Shown piece after piece: positions 1-12,215 of a DNA stretch of 64,000 bases. The position numbers and the translations under genes are program-made. Location of the stretch: positions 4,092,001 through 4,156,000 of the forward strand of contig JAHQIY010000004.1 in the NCBI GenBank assembly GCA_019054805.1, given 5' to 3'. Source of the DNA: Brachionus manjavacas (lineage: Eukaryota > Rotifera > Eurotatoria > Ploima > Brachionidae). The notes under the pieces were generated by a model that saw nothing but the letters and a program-made list of their open reading frames with translations, ran no database searches and was not told where the DNA came from. Position 1 is the stretch's first letter. Every line of letters begins with the position of its first letter.

Positions 1-760
1 GGATCAAATATAATTCCAAATTTGATTTCAAATGGTAAGCAAATAAAAACTAATGAAGATAAGGGAAAATGCTTCGTAGAACTCTTATCTTCAATTTTTA
101 GTCTTAATTCTGAATTAATTGATACTCAGAAAGATATCGGAATAACAAATTCTAACTCTGAATTCTTTAGAAATTATAATCAGTGTAGTTTTAATGATCC
201 AATTTGCTTAGATGAACAAATTATGGCTTTAAAAAGATTGTAAAATGAAGCGGCATCAGGACCTGACCAAATTCATAACTTAATATTAAAAAACTTACCC
301 AGAAATTCATTAATAGAAATTAAAGAGCTTTTTAATTTATCTCTCCGAGAAGGTAGAGTTCCGAAAGTGTGGAAAACTTCGATCATAGTCGGATCGATTT
401 TTGACTATTCTTTTCCTTGCTTGAATTCATTTTCAGAAAATAATATCAAAAAACTACAAGCAATCCAGAATACAACAGTCTGATCTATTTTTAAGTTAAA
501 TTATGATACTCCCTCCAACATGGTGCATCATGAAGCTTTTAATAAACTTAAATTGCTAACAGTCTCAAATCGGCTTTTTGAGTTAAGTGAGAGAAATGTT
601 GGGACAGGACTGAGTCATTCTATTCCATTAGTTGTAAGACTGGTTGAGGAATACAAAGAAGGTTTCGAATCAAGATATATTGAGTACCCAACTTCATTGT
701 GTAATTGCTACCTTACTATTTCCTACTTTTTTCCTGAAACCTGAACTATGTAAACATGTG
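1..760 (+). pseudogene. jockey-like non-LTR retrotransposon remnant, internally deleted
   Basis: Decayed reverse-transcriptase gene of a jockey-like LINE, running in from outside the window. Bases 22-390 give the region just before and at the start of the RT domain, including the usual ASGPDQIHN pocket, with a stop at 241-243. At about 390-400 the reading jumps from the early RT segment (VWKTSI) straight into the late segment (FDYSFPCLNSF), so the palm and catalytic FADD region is missing. Bases 520-744 continue with the C-terminal region. The same C-terminal motif occurs in the copies near 54.9 kb and 59.85 kb, so these are one family. It is not functional. The deletion is seen directly by comparison with the 59 kb copy; the family name is by resemblance. 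Confidence 0.8.
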
Positions 761-904
761 CCACATGTAACAATCTATGTCTTCTTAACTTTCAAATTTT
801 TTTTAGCTTATTTACTTTATTTTGATTTTTTGTTTTGAATTTTATTTTATTTTTTTCATTTATTCTGAAGGAGCTCTAGCTCGGTACAGACTGATATTAA
901 ATAT

Positions 905-3615
905 CGTCTAAGATACTGATTACGACATGGAAAATATGCCAGCGAAAAAACATCGAGGAGAATCTAAGAATCTAAAATGAATTAAAAAATCTAATGAAAC
1001 TTTACTCGAATGTTTAGACGATCTTAAAAATCGAAAAATTTAAGATGCAAAATGGGCAAATAAACATAGGCGCAATACTAAAGATGTAGAAAAACGCTAT
1101 TTCAAATGTTCAAACTTTATAAAACAATTATAAATACATATTCATCTAACTGATTTTGGTGTGTCTCTTTATATTGAAGACGTCGAACAAGGTAATCTGA
1201 TGAAAATGAATAAATACCATCTCGAACAAAAAAATAAGTTATACAGTTAAATTTCGAAGAAGGTAAAAAACTAAAGTAAATTTGGCGTTGGCTAAAACAA
1301 AATCTAACTGACCAGTTTTTCGAATTATCAACAGTTCAGATTAAAAATTCATTTGTCACAAGAAACAAAGTGAACCAGGTCATACGGTGAATTCATTCAA
1401 GAATTGGCCTGAGAGTATGGCAACGATTCCTAGCTACGATGACAAGATGTTTGTTGTTTCGAAATTTAAAATAGAAGCGGACGATGTGAGTTTTCATTTA
1501 TTTTTGACGGCTAAGCGGCTTAAATAACTGACCACAGCGCCACAGATTCTACGTACAAACTCAATTGGCTAAATTTTCCGTTACTTTTGACTGGCACTAC
1601 CGACAAGGACAAAAAATTCCACCCTTTTGGCTTATTGTTATCAAAAACCGAAAACTCGGATCATTTTAAAGACGCAAATAATGTGTAAGTAAGCTACGTT
1701 TAGAAAACGCCTTCCCCTACAAGATTTTGCTAAGTCGTGTGACAAAATTTTAAATGAATGGTTATTTGATCGAAATAAAGAATTTGTTAACAATTTTCTA
1801 CAAAACCGACCGTTTCAACTTATACATGGATGCCTTTAACCGAAACGAATGGGCAGCTTCACTACCGACCCTGTTGTAAAAAGATCTTGCTTTCTGACTA
1901 ATAGATACCTGTCTAAAGCCATCAGAACCAACAACTTAATCAGAAATGAGCTAAAAATATATAATCTCGCACAGGACATTAAGGTTCACTGTCTAAAGCA
2001 ACCCAGTCACAACCAAAATAATGTTTCATCGAGGAATTAGCAATAGCAATTCTATCAATAGCAATTCTAGAAATATTTTTCCCTTCCTGTCGATCAAAAA
2101 TTCACGATTATTTAAGTCAAGTAAAAAATTGGTTTAGTGACTTTGACTTAAACTTGTGACTTAAAAACAAGCCTGGCCAAAATATAAAGATTATCATCAT
2201 TAAAAAAAATAGCCATCTTTTTTTCTGACAAATTAGACTTTGCTCAATTAATTAATTTAACTAATTAATAAATTTTTTTTTAAGATTAACCTAAATTAAT
2301 AGAGAAATAGAATCCGGAAAAATTAGTTATGGACCTAATCATATATTTGAATCGAATACTTGGACTATTGAAGTCAACGACAAGCTCTGGTCTAGTTGAG
2401 ACAATATCAACAACTCAAGTTAACCGTGGTCAAAAAAGCAAAATCACACGGCTAGCGATGCCGACTTTAATAAGTAGTACAATACGGCAAGGAGAACTTT
2501 AAAATTATTGTTAAATGATGAGAAACCATAAACTACAATTTTTTAACAGTTTATGTTAATAATATTAGTTATAAAATTTTTTTTGTTTAATTTAAATGAA
2601 AATTGTATACTTAATTAATAAAGTGTAATTAAATAAATTTTTTGTTTTTTATGAGAATAAATTTTTTTAATAGTTAATTTTGAATTTTTTTAAACAGGCT
2701 TGAGTATGTTATTATTTTTTTCATATATGTTTTATAAATTAAATTAAAATAAAGAATTAACAATTGATAAATTAGTTTTAAATTTATTTTAATTCGATGA
2801 AAAAAAATTATTGAAATATATGAAAAACCGATGAAAGTTATATTTTTCATCGATGAAACATTATGAATCTGCTCACTATTCATCGATGAAAATTCGATTA
2901 AGCCTTTTTTATTTCATTGATGCTACATCAAATTTTAATTGACTGGGAAATGCTAGAAAAACTATTTTTGGCATAATCAGAAAGAATAAAGAAATGAGTT
3001 GTACGAAATTCTTTGAAAACGATGGCAATTATAGTCTCTTTGCTAATCTTGAGAAATATCTTCAAGATGAAAAAGAAGGATTTTTAACAAACGAATAGTG
3101 AAATGGTACAAAGTTATGTTTAGCAATAATTTTTTGGAAAGATTTTAAGTCTTTTAAAGAGTATCTCGATTCGTATAAAGTTTTAGAGATCAATGAAGAA
3201 ATGTGGGAATTGAGTGATTTAATTGTCAATTTTGGAAAAAAAACTACATCTGTAAGCATGTAATTGCATATGAATTAAATCTAACAGAATTCCCTACAAT
3301 TGACTTAAGATAGTAAAACAATAGCGAAAGAGGCAGAAGAAAAAAATGTGGCTTTGGCTTTGACACGAAACTCATTTGGACCTCTTAATCCTCAATTAAT
3401 TTTAAATCAGCAATCAACAACAAGTAGACAACAAATGCTTGAATCGAAAATTCAAACCGAATATACTAATATTGGCGAAACTTTAGAAACAAATAGTTTA
3501 CAAACAGAGAACCCAATAACTGTTCCAAACGATAAGCAAATTGAAAACCCAATCTATGTTAAAGCCACTGAGCAGCCAAGACGCAAAAGAGGCCTTCCAA
3601 GAAAGAACAATTAAT
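905..3615 (+). pseudogene. MULE (Mutator-like) transposase remnant
   Basis: Broken transposase of a Mutator-like DNA element, with many stops and frameshifts. Bases 1535-1670 read as the MULE core signature (ATDSTYKLNW, then GTTDKDKKFHPFGL), which holds the first catalytic Asp region. Bases 3230-3300 give a SWIM-type zinc-finger end (YICKHVIAYEL). Bases 3348-3614 remain open for 88 codons and end in a basic AT-hook-like run (RRKRGLPRKN), as is common at the C-terminus of this family. Bases 2165-2930 are AT-rich without recognisable coding and may be an insertion. No terminal inverted repeats were identified by eye. Confidence 0.75.
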
Positions 3616-4250
3616 TTTTTTCCTTATTTTTTCTTTTAACTTTTTTTTTTTAATAAATACATAATAAATAACGTAGCTGCGAAAAAAAATATTTTTGCTC
3701 CAAAACATTTAAAGTTAAAATTAAAAAATGATCAGTTTTTCTGTTATAACTAAATTTTAATTTAAATATGTTCTGCTTTATAAACAAAAAATAAAAGCTA
3801 TCATTAAATAAATAATTGACATTTTTATGATTAATCTTATATTTTTTTCTATTATATTATTTTATTATGGATTTTTAGCAATTTGAAATTTTTAAATTAA
3901 ATTTTGGTTATCTGTTTTTTACCATTTTAGAAATTTTAGATTTGAATTGTTTTTTGTTACATCTATTTTTCAAAATTGCTCACATTTTACAAAAGTTAAA
4001 AAATTTCTCTCAATTTCACCGTAATAATTTTTTGTTAATTCATTAAAAAACTCGGAAATTAATATAAAAATTGAAATTAAATGAAATAAAAGGTTCATTC
4101 AAAATTCGTGAATTTATAATCAATCTTTCATAAAGATCGAATTAAATTTTGTAATAAGAGGATCTTTTAATATTAGGAGAGTGACAAAAATTAGCTTAAC
4201 ATTAACATAACAAAACTTAACATTTAGAATGGAAAATATAGATATAACAT

Positions 4251-4281
4251 CTATTTACATGCTATTATAGCATGTAAATAG
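4251..4281. repeat. perfect 14-bp hairpin
   Basis: CTATTTACATGCTA at 4251-4264 is exactly complementary to 4268-4281, separated by the 3-base loop TTA. Nothing nearby identifies it as part of a known element. Confidence 0.8.
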
Positions 4282-5586
4282 CAGGGCATTTACACTAATA
4301 CTTGGGATTGTTTTATTCTTACAGTTTTTACCACTACTTCTAATATTTAATATTAGGAAAGCAATTTTAGTGATGGAAAAAAAAAGTTCAAATACACAAA
4401 GAAAATAAAAAAATTGAATTTATTTATTTTTTTAACATAAAGTTGGAAAATAAATTAATTTTTGCTTTTAAAATTTTCAAATATCCTGCAAACAATGTTC
4501 ACTAAGTCCTCATGCCAAATTCAAACAACGTTTTTCAAAATTTTTTTACTCATTTTAAAATTTCAAAATATTCATTTGCCATAGCTACAATTAATAATTT
4601 TAAAATGTTTAAATAAATATGTCTAAAAAAATCTGACAAAAAGATGATAAAAAGTTATTGCCTAATTTTTAAAACTCAATGAGTAACCGAGTAATGTTAT
4701 ACCAATTTGCCTGATTAAATAAGCTATACGTGATTAGAGAAAATTTAATTATTGCTAATTCATTTTGTCAATAAATTTTCTAATAGACTTATTAAGTTAT
4801 ACTAATAATAAGATTAGAATCAATTTTTGTTAAAAAATGAAAAAAATCCTCTTTGACTCAACTTTTTATTTTTTATTATAATTATTAATCTTTTTATTAA
4901 ATTATATTAATGATTTGATGAAAAAAATATCAGTAAAATAATAACAAAAATGTGAATATTTAATTTTCGATAATAAAGTCAATCGTCTGAAGAAAGGAAA
5001 GTATTCATTATATTCTAAAAAGTAAAATTTCTTTTAATAAATATTTGCTTAAATTTAAAAAATAATTAAAAAAGTTAAAAAAAAAGTCATTATTTAATAA
5101 TTTTTAAAATAGATTATTTTAAATAAAATTAAGAAAATGCTTTATTTTTTATTTAAAAATTAAATTCATTGATTATTAAAAAAAAAATTTGTTTTTTAAC
5201 ATTTGTATTCAAATTTAATTAGCTTACTTCCAACCAGTCAGTCTAAAACCCCCTATAATTGTTAATATTATAAATTACATTTTTTCATATCAATTTACAA
5301 ATGCTTAAAATGTTAATATTTGTAATATAAACTCGCCAGTAGCTAAAATGATAAGATCGATCGATTTCTGTCTTCATTTATAATCATGTTTTTTCATACT
5401 CCACGATTTTTAAAAATCATAGCAGGTATTGACAGCTTTCTTTATACGAGGTTCAAAAATTGTAATTAAATAGAATCTCAAATCTTTTACATTAAGATAC
5501 TTGAAGTGTTTTTAATCGTAGTGAGCATCATATTTGCGTTTTTGAAAGAACATAACTAAATTTTGGAATAAGGATGAAAAAAACTT

Positions 5587-5638
5587 AAAAATATATCAAC
5601 AATTGATAAATAAATTAATCAATTGTTGATATATTTTT
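5587..5638. repeat. perfect 21-bp hairpin, 10-base loop
   Basis: Bases 5587-5607 and 5618-5638 are exact reverse complements over 21 bp (core ATATCAACAATTGAT), with a 10-base loop at 5608-5617. The non-repetitive core makes chance formation less likely than for simple A/T runs. Confidence 0.85.
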
Positions 5639-8556
5639 TTTTTCAAATATGAGAATTTTTAAAAAATTGAATTTTCAAACTCTAAACCCTTTAAATTAAA
5701 ATTTAATTTTTTAAAAAATTAAAAAAATGGCTTTTTTTTTTAAAGCTTAAAAGAAGCGTAAATTAATTAAGCCCTTAACGAGCCAAACACCATATTGATC
5801 TACTATACTGATCGGTGTACAGCAAAAACTCCAAGTGTTTCTGATTTTAAAAAAAACATGATGGTACAGACATTAACTAGAAAAAAAATGTAGGTAATTT
5901 CAATTTTTGTTTTGTAAAAAAAAAATTGTATTAATTTAAAAGAAAACTTGGAAAGATAGTACTATTTACTTTAAACGAAATTTTAGATTTAAATAAGTTT
6001 TAATAAATTTAATAATTTTGATTTTTCAAATGCTGGTTTAAATTTCTACTTTATTTAGAATGTATTATTTCAAGAATTTTTTAAGAAATTGCTGCCTTAA
6101 AAAATCATTTTTTATGTTTTTAAGTTAAAAATTGCTCTGTTTATTTTCGTGTTTTTTTGCATTAAAAAAATTAAAACAATATTTATGTTTGTTTATTTTA
6201 TTTCCTCTAATAATATTCGATTAAAATCTTTCGAAAAAAATTTCAAAATTTTCAAAAATACTTGTATGCTAGTATACAATTAGAAATAAATAAAAACAAA
6301 CAAGATAACAACATTTTGTATTTTCATTTTTTTATCATGTGGACTTTTAGATATTCTTCGAATTTCAGCAGAATAACTATCAGTCTAACTTGGTATTTTT
6401 AAATGATCTAATTAATCAATTTTTAAACTATCAAATTCGATTTTTGGTAGCATCAAATTAATTATAGAAAGTTATCGTTTAATCAAACAGACAGAAGATT
6501 CTTTAAAAATAAATGCATCTAATTATGAGTATAAAATATATTGACAGTCAAATTTTTGATACTTTGTTCAGTAAAATTTTTAAAATTTTCTTCTTTATAT
6601 TTGATTTTTTTTAATTTAGCTTGAGAAAATTATTTAATGTATATAAATTTTATTTAGAAAAAAATTAACTCTGAGAAATTAAATGCATGAATTCAAGATA
6701 AAAGAAAAGGGATAAGGATTTCTTGGATTGATGAATCAAATTTTTAAAATTAAAAAAAATAAAATATAATAAATGAAAAAGAACTTTAAGAGTGCCGGTT
6801 TTTTGCTTCAGTAAAATTCACGATTTTCTTTAGTTTATTTCAGTAAAATTAAATATACTTTAATTTAAATATACAATTTATCGTTATGATCTATTAATTA
6901 GGCTCTATTTAACTCAAAATCAAAAGGTTCAAGAAGCATTTAATTCATAATAAAAAATAATCATTTTATTTATGTTATTTTTTTTTAGCTAAAAAAAACT
7001 ATAAATCCATTTAATTTATTTTGAGTAAAAATCAGGCAAAATTTTATTTTTAAAAACTTTTATCTAACTTTAGTTGTTTAAAAGTTTAAGTGTTTTAATT
7101 ATTCATACATTTAAAAAAAAAACGAAATTACCTTTTTGTTGTTAGTTTCAGTTTTTTTAGATGAGACTGTTTTTCCAAAAAAATAAAAACGAAAAATGAA
7201 TATTTAGAAAATAACAAATTGAAGTGCGGATCGGAAGCCTAATCAAAATTGATCCGGGTATTTTTCAATCGATCATAATCTCAAATACCAAAAGTAAATT
7301 AATTATCTTTTAAGTAAATCATTCAAAAACCCTTAATCTCAAAAAAGTTTTTTAGCTTACAAAAAGCTTGAGGTATATTAACCTAAAGAAGTAAACAAGA
7401 ATCTCCTTCCATTTCCTGATGCTTCAGCAAATATACAATGCTGATCACTAGTCCGAAAAAGCTTAGGAAAATCAAGATAAATTTTTTATGCAAAATTTAT
7501 TTTATAAATTTTTAAGATTTAAAAAAGATGCTTTAGAATTTAGGTTGGATAATTAAAATATTTTATTTTTGTTAAAATTTATCTTTTTATATTCAGTGTA
7601 AATAAGATCTTAAGAAAATATCTAAGTTTTTGGGATGACCTTTTTCAGGATTTAATTTAATGATATAATAAAAGATCGGAATTAAAAATTTTTCGAAATT
7701 ACTAGATTGGATCTGACCAGACCATTTAGTGCATTAAAAATATTTTTTTTCGGATTTTTATCTCAAATTTTCTTGGAATCAATCAGAAAAGCCTTGTCAA
7801 TCATAATGATATATATAAATTTAGATTTAACTTCATTAGCTTAAATCTTTTGGTTCATAGCCAAATATTGACATCAAAGAATCCATTAATATTAGATCTA
7901 AAGAAATCGAAAAAAATTAAATAAATTAGATATGTATTTATTTTATTTTCTAAAATAAAATTTGATGCTCTCAATTTATCATTCCACATTAAGTAGACAT
8001 CAATTTTTTTTATTACAACTTGGTGTTTTAGAGAAATCAAAATCTAAATATGTTTCGTGTTATTTTTTTTTTCTAATTTCAATAAAATAATTTTCGTTCT
8101 AGGAATTTAATGACAAAAAATCCACCATCTAAAAACTCGAAGCTCGTTCGGTAAGAAAATTGTGCTTAAGACTTCCATCAAACAAACGTATTTGTTTTGA
8201 TTTATTTTACTATTAGAAAAAGGTACTAGAATTAACCGGATTTAATTTGATATGATAAATATTAAATGATAAATATATTACATAATTTTACAAGACTTGA
8301 AAATTATTAACAAAATTTTTTTAAGAATGCATTCGTCTTCTCTATTGATAATTAAACAGTCATCCTAGTGGGGCTTCAGTAAGCTAATTTGAAATTTTCT
8401 AAAAACCGTAAAAAATTATGTTCTTAGAAAAAAACTATTTAAATAAATTAATAAACAAGGGAAGGAAAAGATTTGTTTAAACGAAGTCTTAAAAATTGAA
8501 TAATTTGTTAAAATATGCTCCAAAAATTGCAATTAACAAAAAATTTTTAAAGCTTA

Positions 8557-8583
8557 TTTGGCTAAATTTAAAATTTAGCCAAA
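8557..8583. repeat. near-perfect palindrome TTTGGCTAAATTT
   Basis: TTTGGCTAAATTT at 8557-8569 is followed after one base by its exact complement at 8571-8583. A closely related hairpin (TGGCTAATTT with its complement) lies at 16,055-16,082. Confidence 0.7.
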
Positions 8584-11500
8584 ACAATTTCTAAATTTTA
8601 AAAATAACAGGTCACTTTTTTTAAATGAATGAGAAAATATCTCCCTTATTTACTAAGAGATAAATTTGTTGTGAAAATAGGATTTTGAACGACTTAAGTA
8701 TTTATAAATAAAAAAAAAAGACTAATTTTAATTAATAAAAAAAGAGCCATCTAGGCATTGTTAGCTTAATCGATTTGGTTTTTTTTTCAAAATTTATCGA
8801 AGATTTCTTTCAACAAATTCTGTGTTTAGTTAAAAACTATAAACTATTTACAATGATATATCTATTTTGAATAGAAAATAAAAAAACATACAACTAATGA
8901 AAACAGAATTGTAAATATTTGAAATTAGATTTATAACTGGACCTTTCGAGTTCATTAAAACAGAGGTCTAAAAAAGTACAAAAGCCTGAGCTTAAAGGCG
9001 CTAATTATTTCGAGGATTTTTCTAATTAAAATTTCAATATTTTCGAGATTATCAAAAGTTTTTTTTATCTTTAAAGTATCAAGTTATGTTGTCAAATTAA
9101 GTTAGAAACACTTCAATATTGTGACTATTTTAGACCTATTATTGTTGATATTAAACTCAAACTTAGCATTTAAGTTTGAAATTTAAATTTTTCATGATAG
9201 TCATTTTTAAACATATTCTGCGACTTAAATTTCAACAATGATCAACAATTTAAATTATAAAATAAAATCCTATTTATTTTGGAAAAATTTTCTTTTTAGG
9301 ATTTTTCAAAGAACTGGTTCTTTTAGATTGAAATTTTGTCTTTTTTCTGTGGAAAGTAAAACGATAGAATGTATATTAAGTGCTGCAAATGTGATGGAAT
9401 AATTATCAATAATAAATATTTTTATTTAAACAAAAAAAAAGTGATAATTATGCTTCAAACTACCTAAATTTAATGATTTCAAGAGTGTTTTATAAAAATT
9501 TAGATTTAGATTACATTTTTTAGTTATCTTAATGGATTGGGTTTTTATGGACATCGTCATTTACCGACCTTTGCTAACATCTATCAATTTTATAAGCTAA
9601 TATTTATCAATTTTATTAAATTTAGTTGAAATAGCTAAACGAACTAAATTAGTGTGTGAATTTAATTAGATTAAAATTAAATATTCCTTTTTACTTTATT
9701 TTATTCAATTCAATTCGGAACAGAAAAGCTGAAAATGATAATTTTTAGTGATATTTTTAAGTATTAGAACAGAAAAAAATAAATGATTAAATTTATTTTT
9801 TAAAACAAATCTTTAAATTTTAATTTTTTTTATTAAAAGACTAACAAAAAATATAACCTAATTTTTTTTTATTAATATTACATTTGATGAAAATACGAGT
9901 ATTTAACTGCAATATTATTTCTATCTAAATAAAATATTCAAATCTAGTTATTAGATAAATACCTCCAAATATCATTTAATATTGTTTTATTTTTATTTAA
10001 TGTTACTGATAATTTAAAAATTTTTATATTTTACAAAAACCATAGGTCGGATAGTTGGTCCGAGAATGTTTATTTATTTATCTTTATATTTGAGTTTACA
10101 ACGAACAATTAAATTATTCTGTAATAAGATAGTTGAAATTTGTTTATATTCTCAATTCAGGTGTTCAGATACGAGCATCCAGAATCAAGCACCAGCCGGC
10201 AATTTGAGCTTGCATGAATTTTCTACCATAACGTTGTTGAAAGGATTCGATTTTAGGGCTAAAGTTTGATTGACGCAAGATTTTCGGTTTAACCAACTAA
10301 GTTTCATAACCAATTGAAGTATTTCAGAAATTAAGCCTAAAAAGTATCTTTAAGCTACCTTTTTCACAGAATACTTCGATCTTGAATTTTTTATCCATTT
10401 AGGGTTAATTTATTTTTCTATTAAAGATAGAATCTGTAGGAAAAAATATAAAAATCTAGTTTTTTAATTTTGAATAAATTTTTTTTAGTAAAAGAAAAAT
10501 AATTCAAGGTTTATGTAAAAAAAATTGATGCTTGAGCATAAAATTCTGGTAGATAAAATTTTATTTTGGTAAACAATTAATCGAATATCGCAGCAAGTGC
10601 AATGGACTGGCATCATATTTCCCAATTAAATTTTGATTGAAACTTAAGTTGCCATTTCACAAAAAATTTAATTTCTCATTTTCCCATCATTCCGCAATTA
10701 AGTTAGTATACAAAAATTCCATTAATTTGAAAACTATTCATTTAAATTTTATTCGAAATAATAAATTAGTTTAGCCACAAGTTATTATTGCAAAAAAAAT
10801 CATTGAATTGATAGAAGAAAAATTAACTTTTAACTAGTTAGTTTCTGGTTAGTTTAAAAATGGTTTTTCTCTTAGTAATTTAACCAAACTATCCGAAACA
10901 ATTAGCAAGAAAATTTTCTAAGGATTCGATATTTTGTAGCCTAATCGCATTGACTTTTTTGTTTGTACTTTAAGAATAAAAAGCAAGATTTAGTCTAACT
11001 TTTTATTTCGGGAGCATAATTATGGTTAAAGGCACCTTTGACATTGAATATTTATTTGTTTACATGGAGGGTATTTTCGGTGCAAAATTTTAACACTAAT
11101 TGATTCGACATGTTTACAAAAAAGTAGTTTTGTCTATTAATGGTTGAAACCGATTGATATTTTCGATCATGCGTTTTGTGAGGAAAATTGCTACTAAAAT
11201 GTGCAGAGTTTTTCTCAGCAAAAAATCCGTGACCAAAAGCAAATATCATTCCCAATATCTTTAAACTTAGAAAAAATCTGTGTTTTTTAATCAACTTTTA
11301 TTTGTTTAATTAAATTTGGTCTACTGAGAATCAAGATATTTCGAAAAATTTTGGTACTATTTGTTTAAATCTGCGAAATGAAAAAGAAGATAGAGTAGGA
11401 AATTTTCTTTATTTCTAAAAATTAAATTTAAATCAATTTTTCTAAATTTATCATTATTTTTTTTTTGAAAAAAATAAATGTCCAAGTGATGTGTTTTAAA

Positions 11501-12026
11501 TAAATAACCATTTAATCAGCATCATGACATCAATTAAAGTTCAGAAAACAAATATCTCATCAGAAATTGAAAAAAAAATTTATTTTTAAAAATTCAAAAT
11601 TTTTGTATCTTTACAATTTTTTAATTTTTGGCTTCGATTAATTTTGAATGCCTTATAAATAGAATCAATTAGATAAAATAAAAATTTAGTGTAGAAAATT
11701 CGCTCTGTTTGAAGCAAAGCATACGTCGTTTAATAAATTATTTAGAAGAGAGTCTATTCAGTTTGTATCCTTAGGGCCAAGCATTAAGCGATTCATGTTT
11801 TTAATCAAAAATTGTTAAGACTTATTATCTTGGCGAGAAAAATTAATTGTAGCAGAAGTTACTTCTAGACCTTTAATCGAATTAATCATTAAGTAACTCG
11901 GTAGGTATTGAGAGAAATTCGCCTTAATTTCAAATAGATCCGAATTTCGATCTTTAATTTTTAAGATCTTATCTAATCGATACTTGTTAATTTTGATTTT
12001 AGATTCATATTATCTAATAGAATCAA

Positions 12027-12215
12027 ATGGATGCACATACCAAGAACAAATCGAACCATCGCGAATTATCTAATTCAAAACAAATTACTCAAAACCAACC
12101 TAGCGGTGCGCACTCGGAACAAAATCAAGATAATTTGGCATCAGATGAAGAATCCGAAATAGAAGTAGAATCTGACTCTGAGATTATTTTCGAAGAGAAC
12201 TCGGTTGCACAAGAC
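12027..12215 (+). CDS. candidate first coding exon of the MRL adaptor gene
   Basis: An ATG at 12,027 opens 63 codons of a polar, acidic peptide (core DEESEIEVESDSE) ending at a textbook splice donor, GAC|GTAAGT, at 12,215/12,216. Vertebrate lamellipodin also begins with a short acidic stretch, which fits a first exon of the gene whose later exons start at 19,040. Against a direct join, this exon ends in phase 0 while the 19,040 exon needs two bases from its predecessor, and a forced join hits a stop within about a dozen codons. At least one further exon must therefore lie in 12,216-19,039, or this exon belongs to another short transcript. Confidence 0.5.

Larger units (their letters stand above)
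3620..12020. other. long gene-poor AT-rich stretch
   Basis: About 8.4 kb with no open frame that looks like a conserved protein on either strand. It is dominated by A and T runs. Structured items are the perfect hairpins at 4251-4281, 5587-5638 and 8557-8583. One patch at about 10,155-10,265 is clearly richer in G and C and follows an acceptor-like TTCAATTCAG, but neither strand gives a recognisable peptide. The last 300 bases (11,700-12,026) are less repetitive and probably hold the 5' UTR or promoter of the gene starting at 12,027. Confidence 0.6.

Noticed and set aside
11052-11294. 80-codon minus-strand open frame
   Set aside because: No recognisable family, isolated in AT-rich DNA, no splice or promoter support.
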